Source: an uncultured Actinomycetes bacterium (lineage in GTDB: Bacteria; Actinomycetota; Thermoleophilia; Miltoncostaeales; Miltoncostaeaceae). Taken from it: a stretch of DNA of 11,643 bases. Below are positions 7,324 to 11,643 of the stretch, piece by piece. The notes below the pieces were generated by a model. That model was given only the letters and a program-made list of their open reading frames with translations. It was not told where the DNA came from and made no database searches. The stretch lies in contig CAIYRJ010000083.1 of NCBI GenBank assembly GCA_903928615.1, positions 1 to 11,643 on the forward strand, given 5' to 3'. The translations under genes and the position numbers were made by a program. Position 1 is the stretch's first letter; every line of letters begins with the position of its first letter.

Positions 7324-8301
7324 TCAGCTGGCCCCGATGGCCTGCTTCGACTCGTCCAGCGCCGACTGCGGCGCGGGGACGAACTTGGCGTCGGTGGCCA
7401 GCTGCGTCGCGTTGTCGACGTAGTCGGTCACGAAGGCCTTCACCTCGGGACGCGCCAGCGCCTTCTTCGACACGTAGATGTACAGCGGGCGCGAGATCGG
7501 GTAGTCGCCCTTGGTGATGCTGTCGATGGTGGGCTCCACGCAGCCCTTGCCGCCGTCCACGGCGAACGCCTGCATGGTGTCGGTGTTGGCCTCGTAGTAC
7601 GAGAACCCGAAGTAGCCCAGGCCGGCCTCGGCGTCGGTCACCGCGCGCACCGTGACGTTGTCGTCCTCGGAGGCCGAGTAGTCCTGGCGCGACTGGATGA
7701 CCTCGCCCTTGGCGTCCTCGCCGAGGATCGTCTCGTTGAAGAAGTCGTAGGTGCCCGACTCCGAGCCGGCGCCGGCGAGCGCGAGCGGCAGGTCCTTGAA
7801 GCCCGACCCCACCTGGCTCCAGTTGTTCACCTTCGAGCCCGGCTCCCAGATCTTCTTGAGCTCGGGGAAGGTGAGGCATGCCTTGCCGACGTCCACGCCC
7901 GCCTTGGTGACGAGCGTGATGCCGTCGGACGCCACGCGCACGGGCACGTACTCGATGCCGGCCTTCTTGCAGGCCTCGGCCTCTTCGTCCTTGATCTCGC
8001 GCGAGGCGTTGCTGATGTCGGTCTCGCCCTTGCAGAACACCTCGAAGCCGCCGCCCGTGCCGGAGGTGCCCACCGTGATGTTCACGTCGGGGTTCTTCCC
8101 GTTGAAGGCCTCTGCAGCAGCCGTGGTGAGCGGTGCGACGGTGGATGATCCGTCGATGGTGATCTTGCCGGCGAGGTCGGTGGCACCCGAGCCGCCGGAG
8201 GTGTCCGAGCTCGAGCTGCTGCTGCCGCAGGCAGCCAGCGTGACGGAGCCGCCGACCACTGCGAGTGCGGCGAGAGAGGCGTAGATGCGCCGTGCCTTCA
8301 T
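7324..8301 (-). CDS. pstS: Phosphate-binding lipoprotein PstS
   Basis: PstS captures extracellular phosphate and delivers it to PstCA. The 325-aa precursor begins with a basic, hydrophobic lipoprotein signal ending in the lipobox LAAC (22-25). Cys25 would be acylated and anchor the protein to the outer face of the membrane, followed by a serine/glycine-rich tether. The mature domain opens with ITIDGSSTVAPLT (47-59), carries GTSGTGGGFEVFC (78-90), SNASREI (97-103), and GAGSESGTYDFF (177-188), all typical phosphate-loop segments, and has GLGYFGFSYY (227-236). This is the PstS class with the DGSST opening, distinct from the second PstS at 9510. The ATG at 8301 is set by AAGGAGA seven bases upstream. 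PHO-box-like repeats lie in the 194 bases before it. Confidence 0.96.
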   Translation of the reverse strand: MKARRIYASLAALAVVGGSVTLAACGSSSSSSDTSGGSGATDLAGKITIDGSSTVAPLTTAAAEAFNGKNPDVNITVGTSGTGGGFEVFCKGETDISNASREIKDEEAEACKKAGIEYVPVRVASDGITLVTKAGVDVGKACLTFPELKKIWEPGSKVNNWSQVGSGFKDLPLALAGAGSESGTYDFFNETILGEDAKGEVIQSRQDYSASEDDNVTVRAVTDAEAGLGYFGFSYYEANTDTMQAFAVDGGKGCVEPTIDSITKGDYPISRPLYIYVSKKALARPEVKAFVTDYVDNATQLATDAKFVPAPQSALDESKQAIGAS

Positions 8302-8308
8302 GTGTTGG

Positions 8309-8315
8309 TCTCCTT
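8309..8315 (-). promoter_or_regulatory. Shine-Dalgarno of pstS
   Basis: On the - strand AAGGAGA ends seven bases before the ATG at 8301, a near-ideal ribosome site. It is much better than the sites before pstC, pstA or pstB, consistent with the binding protein being made in excess of the membrane subunits. Confidence 0.85.
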
Positions 8316-8367
8316 GGAGTTCATCGCGTGACCGTGATGGGGAGTCGCCGCGAACTTAAGGTTGCAC

Positions 8368-8389
8368 GTGTGAAACATGTGTGAACCAG
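8368..8389 (-). promoter_or_regulatory. PHO-box-like 11-bp direct repeat pair, proximal to pstS
   Basis: On the + strand the units are GTGTGAAACAT / GTGTGAACCAG, abutting and exactly 11 bases in period. On the - strand, toward pstS, they read as GTTCAC then TTTCAC cores, matching the GTTCAC-type direct repeat units described for PhoP in Streptomyces. They lie 66 bases upstream of the pstS ATG. A weak -10 candidate, TTAAGT on the - strand (8354-8359), follows eight bases downstream. A Pho activator site in place of a -35 box is the likely reading. Confidence 0.72.
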
Positions 8390-8457
8390 GAACGCCCGGC
8401 CAATCGCGTGAACAGCCGCGATCGCTGATAACCATGGGCTTCAGCGTAGGCAGTGCG

Positions 8458-8479
8458 CTGTGAACCAATTGTGAACATG
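8458..8479 (-). promoter_or_regulatory. PHO-box-like 11-bp direct repeat pair, distal to pstS
   Basis: The units CTGTGAACCAA / TTGTGAACATG (+ strand) again repeat at exactly 11 bases, here with two perfect GTGAAC cores. The pair lies just after the response-regulator stop and about 157 bases before the pstS ATG. On the - strand TACGCT (8443-8448) follows nine bases downstream, a weak -10 candidate. A lone GTGAAC at 8408-8413 lies between the two pairs but off the 11-base register. This may be a second Pho promoter or an upstream loading site. Confidence 0.68.
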
Positions 8480-8495
8480 CACCCTCGGCGCAGGT

Positions 8496-9266
8496 TCAGC
8501 GCCGCCGGCGCCCGATGGGGAAGGCCTTGGGTATGGCCTCGAGGCGATAGCCCTGCTTGTGCTCGGTCTGCACGTAGGTGTAGCGCCCGCCGGCCTCATC
8601 GACCTTGCGGCGAAGGCGGCGCACGAGGACGTCCACGGATCGGTCGCCGTCCTGGCGCTCGCCGCCCCACACCCGCGTGAAGATCTCGTCGCGGCTCAGC
8701 GTGCGCCCCTTCTCCTCCACGAGGATCCACAGCAGCTTGATCTCCAGCGGCGTGAGGGGGGCCACCTCGCCGGCCACGCGCACCTCGAGGCGGCTGCGGT
8801 CGATGGCGAGGTCGCCGAGCGTCACCTCGTCGCGGGTCATCACCATCTCCTCGCCGCCGCGCACCTCGGCGCGGCGGAAGATGGCCTCGAGCCGTGCGAT
8901 GAGTTCCCTCGCCGAGAATGGCTTGCGCAGCAGGTCGTCCGCGCCGCGCCGCAGGGCCTCCAGCCGATCGCGCTCCTCCTGGCGGGCCGTCATCACCACG
9001 ATGGGCAGGTCGGGCGCCCAGCGCCGGACGTCCTCGATGATCGCGAGGCCATCCACGTGCGGCAGCATGAGGTCGAGCACCAGCGCATCGGGCTGCCAGG
9101 CCTTGAGGGCGGTGAGGGCGGCGAGGCCGTCCTTGCTTACGCTCGTGGCGTAGCCGGCCTTCGACAGGTGGTAGGCGGTGGCCCGTGCGGTGTTCTCGTC
9201 GTCCTCGACGATGAGAACGGTGCGGCGCTCGGGCACGGGGGCATCGGCGGCGGGCAAGTCGACCAT
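8496..9266 (-). CDS. phoP: OmpR/PhoB-family response regulator, PhoP/RegX3-like
   Basis: This is a two-component transcription factor, 256 aa from the ATG at 9266. The receiver domain (about 15-130) has the acidic pocket EDD (21-23), the phosphoacceptor Asp65 in LVLDLMLP, the switch threonine in VMTARQ (Thr93) and Lys115 in LLRKPF. A winged-helix DNA-binding domain follows (about 147-243), with LTPLEIKLLWILVEEKGRTLSR, the DRSVDVLVRRLRRKVD recognition region and YVQTEHKQGYRL. Position directly upstream of pstS and the surrounding 11-bp GTGAAC repeats indicate the phosphate-starvation regulator, PhoP/PhoB or the related RegX3. Sequence alone does not separate these. An upstream in-frame ATG at 9341 would put coding sequence over the three-unit PHO box and add 25 residues unlike any receiver, so 9266 is preferred. 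No sensor kinase is adjacent. Confidence 0.93.
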   Translation of the reverse strand: MVDLPAADAPVPERRTVLIVEDDENTARATAYHLSKAGYATSVSKDGLAALTALKAWQPDALVLDLMLPHVDGLAIIEDVRRWAPDLPIVVMTARQEERDRLEALRRGADDLLRKPFSARELIARLEAIFRRAEVRGGEEMVMTRDEVTLGDLAIDRSRLEVRVAGEVAPLTPLEIKLLWILVEEKGRTLSRDEIFTRVWGGERQDGDRSVDVLVRRLRRKVDEAGGRYTYVQTEHKQGYRLEAIPKAFPIGRRRR

Positions 9267-9301
9267 CGGCCGCCAACCTAGGCACCCGGCCGCCGCACAT
9301 C

Positions 9302-9334
9302 GTGACCCTCGCGTGAACAGGCCGTGAAGCCCGG
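9302..9334 (-). promoter_or_regulatory. Three-unit PHO-box-like array upstream of the response regulator
   Basis: The + strand cores GTGACC (9302), GTGAAC (9313) and GTGAAG (9324) are spaced exactly 11 bases apart. On the - strand this is a run of TTCAC/TCAC units pointing at the regulator gene, whose ATG at 9266 lies 35 bases downstream. This suggests positive autoregulation, as is known for phoP/phoB genes elsewhere. I do not see a convincing -10 between the array and the gene. Confidence 0.68.
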
Positions 9335-9354
9335 AGAACACGGGTCCCGCGAGG

Positions 9355-9376
9355 TTTCACCACCTTTTCACACGGC
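9355..9376 (+). promoter_or_regulatory. PHO-box-like direct repeat pair facing the second pstS
   Basis: TTTCAC occurs at 9355-9360 and 9366-9371, an exact 11-base period, in the orientation opposite to the array at 9302-9334. Twenty bases separate the two sites. The pair points toward the + strand pstS-like gene at 9510, about 135 bases downstream. TGTAAC at 9380-9385 is a weak -10 candidate. The layout is a divergent Pho-regulated promoter region. The remaining leader up to 9493 holds nothing else I can name. Confidence 0.62.
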
Positions 9377-9493
9377 CGTTGTAACGGGACACAAGTCGTT
9401 AACAGGGTCGCGGGCAGGCTCCCGTCGAATCGCAGGACGCACCCGTCTTTCCCCGTGCTGCCGGCGACCTCCGAAGAGCCACAGCATCGATAA

Positions 9494-9500
9494 CAGGAGA
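9494..9500 (+). promoter_or_regulatory. Shine-Dalgarno deciding the second pstS start
   Basis: CAGGAGA lies nine bases before the GTG at 9510 and only three before an in-frame TTG at 9504. This selects the GTG. It also argues against the much longer in-frame reading from 9324, which would run through the PHO boxes. Confidence 0.75.
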
Positions 9501-9509
9501 CAGTTGAAC

Positions 9510-10538
9510 GTGAATCGAACCCTTCGCATCGCGGCCGTCGCCGCAGTGGGCGCGGGCAGCCTGGTCGGCGCCGCGTCCGCAATGGGCGCCGCCACTGGAT
9601 CGGGCGCCACCTTCCCCGCCATCGCCTACCAGCAGTGGTGCGGTGAGTCCAAGGTCTGCTCGTACACCCCCAAGGGCTCGAGCGGCGGCATCCGTGACCT
9701 CACCAACAAGACCGTGGACTGGGCCGGCTCCGACGCCGTGCTCACCCCGCAGCAGCTCGCAGCCATCGGCGGGGACGTGCGCTACTTCCCCACCCTGCTC
9801 GGCGCCATCTCGGTGCCGGTGAACATCGCGGGCGTGGTGGGCAACAAGATGAAGCTCGACGGCAAGACGCTGGGCGACATCTGGTCGGGCAAGGTCACCA
9901 CCTGGAACGCCGCGCCGATCAAGGCCCTCAACAAGGGCGCCGCCCTGCCGGCCGCGCCGATCGTCCTCTGCGTGCGCTCGGACGGCTCGGGCACCTCGTA
10001 TGGCTTCAGCAACTACCTCGCCAAGGTGAGCCCCACCTTCAAGAGCACGGTGGGCTTCGCCTCGCAGACGCCCAACTGGCCGGCCACGGCCGTGAAGTCG
10101 CCGGGTAACCCCGGCGTGGCCAACTGCGTGAAGAACACGCCGAACTCCATCGGCTACGTCGACCTGGGCGACTCCATCCGCGCGGGCCTGCAGACCAACG
10201 TCGTGGCCATCGGCAAGAGCGAGGTCACGAAGAAGGGTCGCAAGACCGTCTTCATCCTTCCCTCGCCGAAGTCCATCTCGCTGGCAGGTGAGCTGAAGAC
10301 CATCAAGCCCACCCTCGACGTCGACCTGTCCAACAGCGCGGCGCCGGGCGCGTACCCGATCACCATCACCACGTGGGTGCTCGCCGTGCCGGGCCGTCCG
10401 AAGAACAACGAGGTCAAGAACGTCCTCGGGTACTTCTACGGCAACACCGCGCAGGGCCAGCTGACCGGCCTCGGCTTCGCGCCGCTGTCGGGCAAGCTGC
10501 GCAAGGCGGCGATCGCGGCCGCCGCGACCCTCAGCTAG
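9510..10538 (+). CDS. pstS: Second PstS-family phosphate-binding protein, secreted, non-lipoprotein
   Basis: This 342-aa protein of the PstS family has a basic, hydrophobic Sec signal with a likely cleavage after AASA (about residue 24) and no lipobox cysteine. Family marks are GSGATFPAIAYQQW (30-43), SSGGIRDLTNKTVDWAGSDAVLT (57-79), FPTLLGAISVPVNIAG (93-108), LGDIWSGKVTTWN (121-133), the phosphate-binding RSDGSGTSYGFSNYL (156-170), NSIGYVDLGD (212-221) and a terminal GQLTGLGFAPL. These resemble the E. coli-type PstS with the GAGATFP opening, so it differs in class from the lipoprotein PstS at 7324. Four cysteines (44, 50, 154, 206) could form disulfides outside the cell. The PHO-box pair upstream and the pstC gene 116 bases downstream place it at the head of a second Pst operon. 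How an unanchored binding protein stays near the permease is unclear. Confidence 0.92.
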   Translation: MNRTLRIAAVAAVGAGSLVGAASAMGAATGSGATFPAIAYQQWCGESKVCSYTPKGSSGGIRDLTNKTVDWAGSDAVLTPQQLAAIGGDVRYFPTLLGAISVPVNIAGVVGNKMKLDGKTLGDIWSGKVTTWNAAPIKALNKGAALPAAPIVLCVRSDGSGTSYGFSNYLAKVSPTFKSTVGFASQTPNWPATAVKSPGNPGVANCVKNTPNSIGYVDLGDSIRAGLQTNVVAIGKSEVTKKGRKTVFILPSPKSISLAGELKTIKPTLDVDLSNSAAPGAYPITITTWVLAVPGRPKNNEVKNVLGYFYGNTAQGQLTGLGFAPLSGKLRKAAIAAAATLS

Positions 10539-10560
10539 CGAGGGACGCGGTCGGCTAGCC

Positions 10561-10601
10561 GTGGCGGCCGCCGCGGGGCTCTCGCCCCCGGCGGCCGTCG
10601 C
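10561..10601 (+). terminator. Strong GC hairpin between the second pstS and pstC (attenuator-like)
   Basis: The arms 10565-10579 and 10584-10597 pair over 14 bases, with a single bulged C at 10574 and a TCTC loop. Pairing extends outward to 10561/10601 with G-T wobbles. It begins 22 bases after the pstS stop. No T-run follows, so it is not a standard intrinsic terminator. In high-GC actinobacteria such T-less hairpins may still act as partial terminators or protect the 3' end of upstream mRNA. Either effect would favour PstS over PstC. Confidence 0.6.
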
Positions 10602-10654
10602 GCGTTAGGCGCCCGATCGCTCTCGCGCTCCCACCAAGGGCACCTTCACCTCAC

Positions 10655-11643
10655 GTGACTCCACCGCCACCTCCGCCTCCACCACCGCCCACCGCCGTGC
10701 ATGACCCGGGCGGTCCCGAGGCCTACGCGCGCCTGGTGCGTCCCCGCGGCAGCGTGGCCGCCGACCGGGCGTACCTGGTGCTGGCCACGATCGCATCGCT
10801 CATCGCCGTTGTCGCGGTGGGATACCTGCTCTGGAAGACCGTGGAGCAGACCGGGGAGGTGTGGAGCACCTTCGGGGTGATCGGATTCCTCACCGGAACC
10901 GAGTGGATCCCCACGCCGGCCACCGGCGACGCCGTATTCGGGGCCCTGCCCTTCATCTACGGCACGCTGATGACGTCGTTCATCGCGCTGCTGCTGGCCG
11001 TGCCGGTCTCCATCGGCATCGCGCTGGCCACCACGGTCTTCCTCCCGCGCCGTTGGAGGGGGCCGATCGGCGGGTTCATCAACCTGCTGGCCGCGGTGCC
11101 GTCGGTGATCTTCGGCCTCTGGGGCATCACGGTGCTCGTGCCGTTCCTGCGGCCCGCCCTCGACTGGATGGCCGAGAACCTCGGTGGCATCAGCATCTTC
11201 GGCTGGCGCATCTTCGAGGGCCCCGTGACGGCCGGGTCGTTCCTGGTGGCGGGCCTCGTGCTGGCGCTCATGGTGCTGCCGGTGATCACCGCGATCACTC
11301 GCGAGGTGCTGCTCACCGTGCCGCGCGAGCAGCAGGAGGCCGCATACGCCCTGGGCGCTACCCGCTGGGAGATGGTGAAGCAGTCGATGCTCCCCTGGGC
11401 GCGGTCGGGAATCGTGGGCGCATCCGCGCTGGGGCTCGGGCGCGCGGTGGGGGAGACCATCGCCATCGCGATGCTGCTCGGAAACGCGCCCAACATCTTC
11501 ACGTCGATCCTCGGGCCTGGGTCCACCCTGGCGAGCGTGATCGCGCTCGAGACCAACGAGGCCAGCGGCCTGCAGCTGTCGGCGCTCACCGCGCTCGCGG
11601 TGGTGCTGTTCGTGATCGCCTTCCTCATCAACGCCGGGGCGCG
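10655..11643 (+). CDS. pstC: Second phosphate ABC transporter permease PstC (partial, runs off the window)
   Basis: Translation from the GTG at 10655 is open to the window end (329 codons seen, so only the C-terminus should be missing). After a cytoplasmic N-terminus come a membrane helix at about 38-60, the PstC-type FLTGTEWIPTPATGDAVFGALPF (78-100), helices at about 101-128, LLAAVPSVIFGLWGI (144-158), 193-213, a region at about 250-275 and a last helix near 308-325. The EAA loop is REVLLTVPREQQEAAYALGATRWE (216-239), followed by LGRAVGETIAIAMLLG (261-276). It is distinct from the PstC at 6396. The chosen start gives ten prolines in a row at residues 3-12. A later GTG at 10697 would omit them but has no ribosome site at all, whereas AAGGG lies 14 bases before 10655. 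pstA and pstB of this system are expected just beyond the window. Confidence 0.92.
   Translation, partial: MTPPPPPPPPPPTAVHDPGGPEAYARLVRPRGSVAADRAYLVLATIASLIAVVAVGYLLWKTVEQTGEVWSTFGVIGFLTGTEWIPTPATGDAVFGALPFIYGTLMTSFIALLLAVPVSIGIALATTVFLPRRWRGPIGGFINLLAAVPSVIFGLWGITVLVPFLRPALDWMAENLGGISIFGWRIFEGPVTAGSFLVAGLVLALMVLPVITAITREVLLTVPREQQEAAYALGATRWEMVKQSMLPWARSGIVGASALGLGRAVGETIAIAMLLGNAPNIFTSILGPGSTLASVIALETNEASGLQLSALTALAVVLFVIAFLINAGA

Noticed and set aside
4625..8148. Several + strand open frames (for example 5323-6216, 6348-7517, 7045-8148) opposite the pst operon
   Set aside because: All lie antisense to pstB, pstA, pstC and pstS, whose signatures are complete. Translations are biased and unrecognisable.
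8328..8333. GTGACC near the pstS ribosome site as another PHO half-site
   Set aside because: It is single, not in 11-bp register with the other units, and too near the start codon to be a useful activator site.
9267..9341. Upstream start of the response regulator at 9341
   Set aside because: It would make the three-unit direct repeat array coding and adds residues not seen in receiver domains.
9324..9509. Upstream extension of the second pstS to an ATG at 9324
   Set aside because: It would translate across the PHO-box region and put 62 residues before an obvious signal peptide. The Shine-Dalgarno at 9494-9500 selects the GTG at 9510.
10552..10561. CGGCTAGCCG palindrome after the second pstS
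   Set aside because: It is only 10 bp and overshadowed by the much stronger adjacent hairpin. No separate role can be supported.
10957..11631. - strand open frame of 224 codons at the right end
   Set aside because: It is antisense to the clearly recognisable second pstC, with Ser/Thr/Met-rich translation lacking any motif.
1..11643. A new defence, mobile or biosynthetic system
   Set aside because: Every large gene falls in a known family, with no transposase, integrase, repeat-spacer array, toxin or nuclease. The novelty here is in regulation and layout.

Overview
The window is GC-rich, tightly packed bacterial DNA, with strong G/C preference at third codon positions and many GTG starts. 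Genes commonly overlap by the four bases GTGA. Base composition, protein types and 11-bp PHO-box direct repeats of the GTTCAC class suggest a high-GC actinobacterium. A Thermoleophilia-like lineage is possible, but that is inference. No stretch longer than 300 bases lacks a gene. I see no tRNA, rRNA, CRISPR, insertion sequence or phage gene.

Left block, + strand, about 1-4457: pyrD (class 2 dihydroorotate dehydrogenase), khtU (CPA2 K+/H+ antiporter), khtT (its RCK_C regulatory partner) and a membrane CHASE3-HAMP-PP2C (RsbU/SpoIIE-type) phosphatase. The first three overlap by 1-4 bases and the phosphatase starts 21 bases after khtT, so this looks like one transcription unit. Its last stop codon overlaps the stop of the convergent pst operon in a shared CTAG.

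Middle block, - strand, 9266 down to 4454: a PhoP/RegX3-type response regulator, then a complete phosphate ABC transporter, pstS (lipoprotein) - pstC - pstA - pstB. This is the order needed to bind, translocate and energise phosphate import under control of the regulator.

Right block, + strand, from 9510 to the window edge: a second Pst system diverging from the regulator, with a different, non-lipoprotein PstS and then a second PstC cut by the window end. pstA and pstB of this set presumably follow outside.

The most informative non-coding signals are tandem GTGAAC/GTTCAC repeats at exact 11-bp spacing. Three units lie upstream of the regulator, two pairs upstream of pstS, and one oppositely oriented pair upstream of the second pstS. 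They predict one regulator that controls itself and both transporters. A strong GC hairpin separates the second pstS from pstC, and that PstC probably begins with ten consecutive prolines. Both features could lower permease output relative to the binding protein. No phoR, phoU or second pstA/pstB is inside the window. I do not see a clearly new biological system. The unusual parts are the regulatory layout, a loop insertion in PstA and the khtUT-phosphatase linkage.
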